From positions 1-64,000 of the forward strand of contig CAYXLR010000010.1 in assembly GCA_964466035.1 (NCBI GenBank): 64,000 nt of DNA, in the 5' to 3' direction. Source of the stretch: JANQEA01 sp964466035. Its GTDB lineage: Bacteria > Bipolaricaulota > Bipolaricaulia > UBA7950 > UBA9294. Below are positions 1 to 7,699 of the stretch, piece after piece. Below the pieces are notes generated by a model, which saw only the letters and a list, made by a program, of their open reading frames with translations, was not told the DNA's origin and did not search any database. A program made the position numbers and the translations under genes. The stretch's first letter is position 1. Each line of letters starts with the position of its first letter.

Positions 1-286
1 GGACGTACTGAATCAGGTCCATGGTGACGGGCCGGCGCGTGTAGGACGACCTCCCGAGGTCCCCGTGCACCAGGTCACGCAGCCAGTAGTAGTACTGGAC
101 GGGGAACGGATCGTTGAGGTGCATCTCCTCGCGCATGCGCTCCACCTGCTCGTCGGTCGCAAGGTGACCGAGCGCGGCGCGCGCCGGGTCGCCCGGCATC
201 ACGCGGGCGATGAAGAAGATGAGAAGCGACAGCCCGAACAGCACGAACAGCGATTGGAACAAGCGTTTGCCGACGAATCTGAACAT
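1..286 (-). CDS. ABC transporter permease, DppB/OppB type (partial, C-terminus outside the window)
   Basis: Reading from an ATG at 286, about 95 residues are visible before the window ends. They start MFRFVGKRLFQSLFVLFGLS, a first membrane helix, followed by FIARVMPGDPARAALG and a loop with the LNDPFPVQYYYWL and GDLGRS motifs. This is the usual opening of the first permease of peptide/nickel/opine ABC importers (BPD_transp_1 family), which forms half of the inner-membrane channel. It follows the binding-protein gene in the same direction with a hairpin between them. The partner permease and ATPases should lie to the left of the window. Family assignment is firm. The substrate cannot be read from this piece. 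Confidence 0.9.
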   Translation of the reverse strand, partial: MFRFVGKRLFQSLFVLFGLSLLIFFIARVMPGDPARAALGHLATDEQVERMREEMHLNDPFPVQYYYWLRDLVHGDLGRSSYTRRPVTMDLIQYV

Positions 287-315
287 GGTCCTCTCATCCC
301 GCTCGGTAAGAACAC

Positions 316-342
316 GGGGGCGGGCTCGACGAGCCCGCCCCC
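316..342 (-). terminator. Intercistronic hairpin between binding protein and permease genes
   Basis: Two perfect 11-base GC-only arms (316-326 and 332-342) flank a 5-base loop. There is no T-run on the minus strand, so this is more likely an attenuating or RNA-stabilising hairpin after the highly expressed binding-protein gene than a full terminator. Such hairpins are common at this place in ABC importer operons. Confidence 0.55.
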
Positions 343-349
343 ACCCTGC

Positions 350-1981
350 CTAGTCCCCGCGGAGTTCCTCCTTCAGGGTCAGGTTGATCCTCCACTTGTG
401 CATGTTCTCGCTCGGTCCGACGAAGACGATCGTCTCGCTCGGGCCAACGATGTATGCCTGATGCGCGAACAGCGTCGGCTTCTGATACGGATAGAAGGCC
501 AGCGCGTGCTCCGCGATCAACGGTTGGACCTGTTCGTACAGCGCCAGCCGTGCGACCGGATCCGCCTCCGCGCGGGTTGCCTGCAGAATGCTGTTGATTT
601 CCTCATCCTCGAAGAACCAGTGGGCCTCGTAGATCCATCCAAGGCCGTTCGGGTGGTACATCATATAGGTGTAGTAGTCGTGCGCAGGGGCTGCTTGCGG
701 GGCGAAAAGCCAGATGCTGAGATTCGGTGTTGTCTCCGGCGCAGCACACTCCCCCGAGTACTGCGGCCACGGGGGACCGGCCACCTCAACGGAAACGCCA
801 AGTTGGGCCATGTCCGCCTGCAACTGCAACCCCACTTCCTCAGCAAAGTCCAGTCCGCCGCAGAAGTGGTACGTGACCGTGACATCACCCAGTGTATCAG
901 CGTAACTGGACAACGCCAGCTCCTCCGCGGCCCTGTCGAGGTCCTGCGCCCGGGGCTGCGGCTCGATGGCCACGTAGCCCGGCATGTTCGGCAGGAGGAT
1001 GCCCGTCTCGCCGTTGCCGAAGGCCTCCCACGGCCCGACGATCCCTTCGTAGTCGAACGCGTACAGGATCGCCTTGCGGAAGTGCTCGTCGTCTGTCGGC
1101 GGGAGTTGTGTATTCATCGACACTGTGACGTTCTGCGCCCACACCATCGAGAAATCCAGATTCGGATCCGCATCGATGTCCTGGAGCTGAGGCAGCGTCC
1201 AGCCCCCGTTGATCTCGAGGTCGAGGTCGCCGCTCCTCATCAGGGTCATCAGGGTCGTGTAGTCCGTCTCCATGATGAACACGAGGCGCTCGATCGGCAC
1301 CTCGTCCGGGCCCCAGCCTTCGTCGCTCCAGCCTTCGAAGTAGTCGACGAACCGGACCGCGTCCAGCCGCTGACCCGGCAGGTGGCTCGTCATCATGTAC
1401 GGGCCGGTGCCCGCGTCGTGCGTGGCCAGCCAGTTCTCCCCGTAGTCGCCGTACTCACCGTAGCTGCCGTCCGGGTCGATGTTCGCCAGGACGAGGTCCT
1501 TCTCGACGACGAAGAACAGCGCCAGCGTGTCCGGGAAGATGGCGCTCGGCGCGTCAAGCAGGAAGTCGACGGTGTACGGATCGACGATCTCCGCGGTAAC
1601 CTGGCCCAGCGGTCCCGAGTTGCCACGCGCCATCGTGATGAATCGGGTCATGGAGAACGCCACGTCCTCGGCCGTCATCTCGTAGCCTGAATGGAACTTC
1701 ACGCCTTGACGAAGGGTGAACCGCCAGTGCGTGTAGTCGCCACCGACCGCCTCCCAACTCGTCGCCAGGTGCGGTCGGATACCTCCTCCTGGATCAGGAT
1801 AAACCAGGGGACTGTACAGGTTGTACATCGCCTCGGTGTCGTACCAGTCCGACGCTACAGCCGGGTCTGCGGTGATCACCGGGTACCCGTTGATCACCGC
1901 GACGTTGTCCACTTCTCCGACGGCCAGCCATCCCAGGACCAGGACAACCGCCATCGTGATCATCCATGCTCTCGTTCTCAC
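350..1981 (-). CDS. ABC transporter substrate-binding protein, SBP_bac_5 (DppA/OppA) family
   Basis: 543 residues, a normal length for the family. An N-terminal signal peptide (MRTRAWMITMAVVLVLGWLA) lacks a lipobox Cys, so the mature protein is probably free in the periplasm. Family features follow: LATSWEAVGGDYTHWRFTLR near residue 75, then VKFHSGYEMTAEDVAFS, typical of family 5 binding proteins that capture peptides, opines or metal chelates for the permease encoded downstream. The start is a GTG with GAGGTGAT just upstream; an ATG seven bases earlier is in another frame. Neighbouring catabolic genes (M24 peptidase, HyuAB) suggest a small nitrogenous substrate such as a peptide or lactam, which is inference only. 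Confidence 0.93.
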   Translation of the reverse strand: MRTRAWMITMAVVLVLGWLAVGEVDNVAVINGYPVITADPAVASDWYDTEAMYNLYSPLVYPDPGGGIRPHLATSWEAVGGDYTHWRFTLRQGVKFHSGYEMTAEDVAFSMTRFITMARGNSGPLGQVTAEIVDPYTVDFLLDAPSAIFPDTLALFFVVEKDLVLANIDPDGSYGEYGDYGENWLATHDAGTGPYMMTSHLPGQRLDAVRFVDYFEGWSDEGWGPDEVPIERLVFIMETDYTTLMTLMRSGDLDLEINGGWTLPQLQDIDADPNLDFSMVWAQNVTVSMNTQLPPTDDEHFRKAILYAFDYEGIVGPWEAFGNGETGILLPNMPGYVAIEPQPRAQDLDRAAEELALSSYADTLGDVTVTYHFCGGLDFAEEVGLQLQADMAQLGVSVEVAGPPWPQYSGECAAPETTPNLSIWLFAPQAAPAHDYYTYMMYHPNGLGWIYEAHWFFEDEEINSILQATRAEADPVARLALYEQVQPLIAEHALAFYPYQKPTLFAHQAYIVGPSETIVFVGPSENMHKWRINLTLKEELRGD

Positions 1982-2108
1982 GTTGCATCACCTCGTAGGG
2001 TTCCTTGCCAGTGTGATCTCCCGTCGCTGGTTCGAATTGCGGAACACCTCCTTTCTCCTCTGTGACCTCCTAGTGGTTCGGCGCATTCTCCCCCGGACGC
2101 TCATCCGC

Positions 2109-3215
2109 TCAGTCCACGCTCCTCAGCTCCCGCGGAGCCTCCGTCATCGACACGGGCCCGCCCTCTCCGACGACGACGACGTCCTCGATGCGGACGCCGA
2201 ACTCCCCCGCGAAGTACGCTCCCGGCTCGACTGAGAACGCCATTCCGGCCTCCAGTTTCTCCCCGTTCCCCTCGACGATGTACGGCGGCTCGTGGACGTC
2301 CAGGCCGATGCCGTGGCCGGTCCGATGAACGAAGTTCGGACCGTACCCGGCCGCCGTGAGAACCTCTCGGGCGGCCCGGTCAACCGCCTCGGCCGGCGCG
2401 CCGATCCGCGCGCGCGCCACCGCCGCGTCGTGCGCGCGGAGGACCGCGTCGTGGACCGCCTCGACCTTCGGACCCGGCGCACCGCAGACGACCGTCCTCG
2501 TGATATCGGAGCAGTAGCCGTCGACACGACAGCCGTAATCGAGGACGACGACGTCGCCCCGCCCGATCCTCCGCGCCCCGGCGCGGTGGTGCGGGAGCGC
2601 GGCGTTCGGCCCCGATGCAACGAGCGTCTCGAACGCAATCCCGTCCGCCCCGCACGCGAGCATCGCCGTCTCGAGGCGACCGGCCAGCTCCCGCTCGGTC
2701 GAGCCGGCAATCGGCTCCGACAGCGCCGATTCCAGCGCCCGGTCGGCGAACCCGCCAGCGCGGCGCATCGCCTCGATCTCGTCGCGCTCCTTGCACGCCC
2801 GAAGCGGAGCCATCACCTCCGAGGCCAGCCCAAACCGGCGACCGGCGAACGCCTTCTGCAATGGGAGGAGGAAGGCCGCCCAGAGCGTGTCGTCGACGAG
2901 CACGCTCCCCTTGCCACGGACGCCGTCCGCGAGCCGGCGGACGATCGCCATCGGATCCTCTCCGTCGGACCACTGGTGGATCGACGCCGGCGGGGCATGG
3001 GCCTCCACCTCGTCCGCGTACAGCTCGGGGATGACCATCGATGCCTCGCCCTCGGCCGGCACCAGAAGGAACAGCGCCCGTTCTCCCGGCTCGTCAGTGA
3101 ATCCAGTTAAATACCTTAGATTCTCTGACAAGCCTATGACCGCGGGTCCTAGCCCAGCGCCATTCATGGCACGTTGCAGTGCAGCGAGCCTGGAGCGGTA
3201 CTCGCAACAGACCAT
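2109..3215 (-). CDS. Xaa-Pro aminopeptidase/dipeptidase, peptidase family M24
   Basis: 368 residues: a creatinase-like N-terminal domain (about 1-135) and a pita-bread catalytic domain (about 140-360). The five metal ligands of M24B enzymes are visible: Asp226 (VVVLDYG), Asp237 (CSDITRT), His301 (RTGHGIGLDVHEPP), Glu330 (SVEPGAY) and Glu344 (VRIED), with His210 and His308 as likely catalytic histidines. It should be a cytoplasmic dinuclear-metal enzyme cutting the bond next to proline. The start ATG has GGAGGTGA seven bases upstream. It lies between the ABC binding protein and the AOR gene in the same direction, which fits processing of imported proline-containing peptides. Prolidase versus aminopeptidase P activity cannot be told apart here. 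Confidence 0.93.
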   Translation of the reverse strand: MVCCEYRSRLAALQRAMNGAGLGPAVIGLSENLRYLTGFTDEPGERALFLLVPAEGEASMVIPELYADEVEAHAPPASIHQWSDGEDPMAIVRRLADGVRGKGSVLVDDTLWAAFLLPLQKAFAGRRFGLASEVMAPLRACKERDEIEAMRRAGGFADRALESALSEPIAGSTERELAGRLETAMLACGADGIAFETLVASGPNAALPHHRAGARRIGRGDVVVLDYGCRVDGYCSDITRTVVCGAPGPKVEAVHDAVLRAHDAAVARARIGAPAEAVDRAAREVLTAAGYGPNFVHRTGHGIGLDVHEPPYIVEGNGEKLEAGMAFSVEPGAYFAGEFGVRIEDVVVVGEGGPVSMTEAPRELRSVD

Positions 3216-3520
3216 TAGGATTCACCTCCCGCCGTTTGTCTCAAGACACCGCAATTCTGCTCCTTGCCTATCCTCGCTCGCCTATCGTGCAGCTGGCTCT
3301 CTGGCGCGGACCGGGTAGTCGTCGCATCAAGTGCCTGCTCACTCTCACCACGCGCCATCATGTCGCTCCCTGTTCACACTGCACTTCGCCTCTCGCTGGC
3401 AGGAGATTGGCGGTTGGAGTACTTGCCTGGCTTTCCTGGCCGACCCACCTCTTCCGCCAAGGTCTCCCTGCAGCATGTCTCCCGACTTCTCCCGTCAGTT
3501 CCCGCTCACCGCCGCCTTCG
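3216..3520. other. Gene-free stretch between the AOR and M24 peptidase genes
   Basis: About 305 bases of lower GC than the flanking hyu genes. It holds the ribosome-binding site of the peptidase (GGAGGTGA at its left edge), but I find no convincing -10/-35 pair, hairpin with T-run, or small gene with a ribosome-binding site. Its composition resembles the AOR gene beside it, so it may have arrived together with that gene. Confidence 0.5.
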
Positions 3521-5404
3521 CTACTGCGCAGGCTTGGCTTGCGCGATCGCTTCGTGGATCGTCTCGGTAATCCGCGCTACTTCAGCCTCAGATACGCATC
3601 CTGAATCAACGTCCCATCCGTGAAGGCTGTAGTACTCATCAAGCATCTCATCCCAATCCTCCTTTGCTAGCCTCTGACCCTTCATGGGGCCGGATGGGAT
3701 TCCCTCTTCCATCATGCGCTCAGGGGGGTAATCATCAGCTCGCTCGAAGCGAGCATGTATCTGGTTATAGACCTTCTCCAGCATCACAGCATCCTCGGCC
3801 ATCTCGACGAACCTATCAGTGGGAATCATCTCTCCAGTCGCTGCGCTGAATAGCTCTGCGTAGTCCTCAAGCCCGGGAAAGGCTGCATGAACCCACTGAC
3901 TCGGGATGTTGCACAAGCCTAGGCAGTCCTGCGCAGCATGCAGCCGCTCGGTGTGCACCACGCGTTCCGGCTGGCCTCGATACGCCGTTGGATCATACGG
4001 TTCGGGGAGCGGCGGTGTGCAGAACGGTAGTGGAGCACCCCGGGTATGCCCGCCACCTCGTGGCGATACTACACAACCAAGTGCCCATCCCTTCTCTGCT
4101 CGCAGTGGCTCGGCCAGATCCTGTCCCTTGATGTGGATTGCCCAGGCACCCGATCCCTTTCCCACCTTCTCCGCGGCCATCTTGCTTCCGTCCGCGAGCA
4201 GATCGCCGATACCCTTGCGGTCGGCTATTCGCTGGATCATCTCTATTACGGCCTCTACGTTGCCCCATTCCAGGACCAAGCCATCAGTGTCCCCTCTTGT
4301 AAGAACACCCCGTTGGAAGCTTTCAAAGGCCCATGCGATCGCTCCAGAGGTCGAGTCGACATCCAATCCAAGATTCGTGCACAGGGCATGCAGCTTGATG
4401 GTAGCCGCCGTGTCCTCTATTCCCAGCTTGGCTGCGAAGTCCCATTGGACATCCCCCTCTACGCCCGCCCACTTCGTACCCTTATACGGCCCATCCTGAA
4501 TCTCAAACATGACGTCGCACTGAATCGGGCATCCATCAGACGTTCTTGCACTGGTCGTCGCGTGGCGAGCATACGCAGCACCGCCAAGTGCCTGTTGCCT
4601 ATCCTCACTGATGTATCCGTCCTGGAAGTTCCTCACTGGGTTGAGCAGCCCCAGCCAGCCATCCATTGTTGCCGCGAGCCCCCCTGTCGAAATCCCGTTC
4701 ACAATCGCGCTTTGGGATCGGATCTTAGCAAGCATCTTCCTGACAACCGCGCGGAAGTCCTCGGGGCGCTCGACCTCAACTACACCCTTGGAACGGGGAA
4801 CGACGAGTGCTTTCAGGCGCATTGTCCCAAGGACCATGCCGAGACCACACCGCCCCTGCGTACGATACTTATCAGAACAGATACAAGCGGTCCTTGCACG
4901 ATTCTCACCGGCCGGTCCGATGTAGAGAATCGCTATGTCATGTCCGTGTCTGGTTCTGAGCGCCCCATCGGTCTCCTCAACCGTCATACCCCAGAGATCC
5001 GATGCGTCACATAAGTCCACGCCCCGCTCCGTAAGGAGGGCATACTGCGGACTCCGCGCTCTGCCTTCGATGACAAGATGGTCTACACCCGCGAAGCGCA
5101 TGTACTTGCCTATCCTTCCACCTATACTTCCTGATCCTATACCCTGATTGTACATATTACCTGAGTCAATTGTCGATCGCGTGGCACTTGGCGCTGTCGT
5201 CCCTACAAGAGACCCCGGACCAAGCACGATTCGTCTAGGAACACCCTCTTCGTCACGATCTGCGCCACGCTCCATCAAGATGCATTGGTTGGCCGCTCTC
5301 CCGCCAATGAAGTGCTGTACCAGGTTAGGGTAGTGGGCTACGCGATTGTCACCTGTCGCAAGATCGAGAGTTACCACTCTGGTCTCGCCAAAACGCCGAT
5401 TCAT
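3521..5404 (-). CDS. Aldehyde:ferredoxin oxidoreductase (AOR) family tungsten enzyme, with a substituted cluster ligand
   Basis: 627 residues with the AOR layout: N-terminal pterin-binding domain with GSGSIGGRIGKYMRFAG near 90-106 and RCGLGMVLGTMRLKAL near 185-200, then the helical domains. Family members oxidise aldehydes to acids with ferredoxin, using a tungsten-bis-pterin and one 4Fe-4S cluster. The cluster is normally held by CxxCxxxC plus a distal Cys. Here the positions read Ser289-Asp-Gly-Cys292-Pro-Ile-Gln-Cys296, with Cys498 in LGLC, so the first ligand is Ser (codon TCT). The gene is visibly less GC-rich than its neighbours (about 53% in a sampled line against 68% in hyuA), a sign of transfer. 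GGAGGAGG precedes the ATG. No ferredoxin gene is adjacent. Substrate unknown. Confidence 0.9.
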   Translation of the reverse strand: MNRRFGETRVVTLDLATGDNRVAHYPNLVQHFIGGRAANQCILMERGADRDEEGVPRRIVLGPGSLVGTTAPSATRSTIDSGNMYNQGIGSGSIGGRIGKYMRFAGVDHLVIEGRARSPQYALLTERGVDLCDASDLWGMTVEETDGALRTRHGHDIAILYIGPAGENRARTACICSDKYRTQGRCGLGMVLGTMRLKALVVPRSKGVVEVERPEDFRAVVRKMLAKIRSQSAIVNGISTGGLAATMDGWLGLLNPVRNFQDGYISEDRQQALGGAAYARHATTSARTSDGCPIQCDVMFEIQDGPYKGTKWAGVEGDVQWDFAAKLGIEDTAATIKLHALCTNLGLDVDSTSGAIAWAFESFQRGVLTRGDTDGLVLEWGNVEAVIEMIQRIADRKGIGDLLADGSKMAAEKVGKGSGAWAIHIKGQDLAEPLRAEKGWALGCVVSPRGGGHTRGAPLPFCTPPLPEPYDPTAYRGQPERVVHTERLHAAQDCLGLCNIPSQWVHAAFPGLEDYAELFSAATGEMIPTDRFVEMAEDAVMLEKVYNQIHARFERADDYPPERMMEEGIPSGPMKGQRLAKEDWDEMLDEYYSLHGWDVDSGCVSEAEVARITETIHEAIAQAKPAQ

Positions 5405-5489
5405 TGTGTGCCTCCTCCTTTGCGTGCGAGGAAGACGCGCCGGCCCGCCCCTTTGCGCTTCTTGCAGAGCCGCCGCCTCACCTCTGGAG

Positions 5490-5936
5490 TCATTCGTCCG
5501 CTCCCTCGATCCCCGTGACGATGAGCCGTTCGACTCCCTGTTGCCAGATCCGCAGCCCGACTTTCTCGATCTCCGGCCACTCGTCGGGAGGAACCCGGGC
5601 GAAGACGTTGACCGGGAGGTACCCTCGGTGATCCCGCGTCACCTCGGCTCCGTAGTAGACCGCCAGCGCTTCCTGCGCCGCTTCGCCCATCTCCCACTCT
5701 TTCCAGTAGACGACGTCCCCGGCGTTGACCGTGCACGTCTGGCGCTCGCGCGGCACGCTCGCGGGACTCTTCACGGGGAAGTTGATCTCGCGGCCGGACC
5801 AGCGCGAATGGTAGACGGTCGCCTCCAGCGGGAGCATCGCCACGACCGCCTCCACCGTCTCCGGCGACAGGTCGGGGCACAGCCTCGCCGTGAACCCGCC
5901 GCCCCGCTCGAATCGGAAGCGCAGCCTCGTCGTCAT
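5490..5936 (-). CDS. DUF3830 family protein
   Basis: 148 residues, ATG at 5936 overlapping the TGA of hyuB (ATGA), so translation is coupled. The sequence (RFRFERGGGFTARLCPDLSP, then SRWSGREINFP, GDVVYWKEW and VNVFARV) matches what I recall of DUF3830, a small cyclophilin-like-fold family that often sits beside hydantoinase or ABC importer genes. No catalytic residues are known to me. The position as last gene of the hyu set suggests an accessory role in the same breakdown pathway. The family call is moderately sure; the function is unknown. Confidence 0.72.
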   Translation of the reverse strand: MTTRLRFRFERGGGFTARLCPDLSPETVEAVVAMLPLEATVYHSRWSGREINFPVKSPASVPRERQTCTVNAGDVVYWKEWEMGEAAQEALAVYYGAEVTRDHRGYLPVNVFARVPPDEWPEIEKVGLRIWQQGVERLIVTGIEGADE

Positions 5937-7699
5937 TCCTCGGCCCGCCCTTCCCGCTTCCTCATCTCCGCCCTCGCTGCCTGGGTCGCCCGCTCGTCGA
6001 CCTCCATGGAGGACGGGTCGATCGCGACGCCGTAGTCGCTTCGCGCCCTCTCCAGCGACACGTATCCGTTGATCACGTCTTCCAGTACGTCCTGCGGGGC
6101 TCGCTCCAGCGGGAAGCCGTACCCGCCGCCGCCGCCGCCGCGGAAGCTGACGACCTCGCCCTTCTTGAGCGGGAGGTTGGAGATCTTCCGCCAGCGCTCT
6201 TCGGTCCCGTCGAGGCGGTCGACGACGGTGATGTTCGTGCTCCCCGGCTTTCCTCCGAAGACCCCCCACGGCGGGGTGTACTTCACCCTGTCGGCCGTCA
6301 CCGTGAGGCCGGCGTCGAACCCGAGGCGGTAGTCGCGAACCACGCCGAGCCCGCCGCGGTACTTCCCGGCTCCGCCGGAATCCTGCCGCAGCTCGAAACG
6401 CTCCACCTGCCACGGATACCGGACCTCGACGACCTCGGCCGGTACGTTGTACGTGTCGCCGAGCGTCATCGAGAAGAGGGCGCTCTCGCCGTCCTCGGTC
6501 GGTTTGCCGCCGTAGCCGCCGGCGTCCGCCTCGGCACAGACGTAGTACTTCCCCGAGGCGGGATCGATCCCGTAGATGAAGTTGGCCATCGCGTCGCCGA
6601 AGTGGCCGCCCCGGACCTGATCCGGGATCGCCGGCGCGAGGGCCTTCAGGAACAGGTCCGGGATCGTGGACGAAGGGGTGGGCCACATCGCGCAGGCGGC
6701 CGGGAAGCGCGGCTTGAGGAAGCTTCCGTCCGGGATCACGATGTTCAGCGCGCGGAAGAACCCCTCGTTGCTCGGGTGGTGCGGCGTGGTCACGATCTTG
6801 AACGCGTAGCGGGTGGCGGAGACGGTCGACGGCTCGGGGGTGTTCATCGGCCCGCGGTTCTGCGGCCCGGTTCCCGTGAAGTCGGCCGTCATCTCGTCGT
6901 CCTCGACGGTGATCTTCAGCTTCAGAAGCAGCTTGTCGTCCAGCGGCGCGTCGTCGTTCCCGTCTCCGTCGAGGATCGCCTCCGCCTCGTAGACGCCGTT
7001 CGGGATCCTCCGGACCGCGGCCCGGGCCAGCTTCTCCCCCTGCAGCAGGATCTCGTTCAGGGCGGCGAGCGTCACGTTCAACCCGAACCGGTCGATCACC
7101 TCGAGGAACCGCTGGCTCCCCTTCCGGACGGCGGCGACCATCGCCCGGATGTCCCCGAGAACGGCGTCCGGGACGCGGGTGTTGGCTCGGATCAGTCGGA
7201 ACACCTCCTCGTTCGGCGTTCCCTCCACCACGAGCTTGACCGGCGGGAGCCGGAAGCCCTCCTGATACACCTCGGTCGTGTCGCTGTACCACCCTCCGGG
7301 GTAGATCCCGCCCATGTCGACCGTGTGCCCTCGGAACGCGGCCCAGCCCCTGATCTTGCCGTCGTGAAACGCGGGACAGAGCGCCACCAGATCGGGGCAG
7401 TGGGTGCCGCCCCCGTTGTACGGGTCGTTGCACAGGACGATGTCGCCGGGCCGCAGGTTCTCCCGGCCGATCGTCTCGTACGTCGAGAGCACCGCGTACC
7501 CCAGGTTCGCCAGGAAGATCGGCAGCCCGGGCGTCTCCGCGATGAGGTTCGCTTCGCTGTCGAGGATGCCGCAGCTGAAGTCGACGACCTCGTACAGAAT
7601 CGGGCTGTACGCGGCCCGCTCGATCGTCCGCCGGATGTCGCGGCTCGCCGCGATCAGCCGGTTGCGAATGACCTCAAGCGTGATCGGATCCGTTCTCAT
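5933..7699 (-). CDS. hyuB: Hydantoinase B/oxoprolinase family protein (HyuB)
   Basis: 588 residues starting MRTDPITLEVIRNRLIAASR, the usual start of HyuB/acetone carboxylase alpha-type subunits. The start ATG at 7699 overlaps the TGA of hyuA and has GAGGAGGG upstream; an upstream in-frame extension towards 8755 is only a shadow of hyuA. Diagnostic segments are LCNDPYNGGGTHCPDL (about 89-104) and the Gly-rich FRGGGGGGYGFPLERAP near the C-terminus. In this family HyuB works with HyuA in ATP-dependent opening of 5-oxoproline or N-methylhydantoin rings, or in carboxylation of ketones. Which of these applies cannot be read from the sequence. Confidence 0.92.
   Translation of the reverse strand: MRTDPITLEVIRNRLIAASRDIRRTIERAAYSPILYEVVDFSCGILDSEANLIAETPGLPIFLANLGYAVLSTYETIGRENLRPGDIVLCNDPYNGGGTHCPDLVALCPAFHDGKIRGWAAFRGHTVDMGGIYPGGWYSDTTEVYQEGFRLPPVKLVVEGTPNEEVFRLIRANTRVPDAVLGDIRAMVAAVRKGSQRFLEVIDRFGLNVTLAALNEILLQGEKLARAAVRRIPNGVYEAEAILDGDGNDDAPLDDKLLLKLKITVEDDEMTADFTGTGPQNRGPMNTPEPSTVSATRYAFKIVTTPHHPSNEGFFRALNIVIPDGSFLKPRFPAACAMWPTPSSTIPDLFLKALAPAIPDQVRGGHFGDAMANFIYGIDPASGKYYVCAEADAGGYGGKPTEDGESALFSMTLGDTYNVPAEVVEVRYPWQVERFELRQDSGGAGKYRGGLGVVRDYRLGFDAGLTVTADRVKYTPPWGVFGGKPGSTNITVVDRLDGTEERWRKISNLPLKKGEVVSFRGGGGGGYGFPLERAPQDVLEDVINGYVSLERARSDYGVAIDPSSMEVDERATQAARAEMRKREGRAEE

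Noticed and set aside
316..342. REP-like mobile palindrome
   Set aside because: Its position right after the binding-protein gene and its plain stem fit the usual intercistronic hairpin of importer operons.
65..1690. 541-codon open frame on the plus strand
   Set aside because: It lies wholly opposite the ABC binding-protein gene, has no ribosome-binding site, and reads as Arg/His/Val-rich low-similarity protein, typical of antisense frames in GC-rich DNA.
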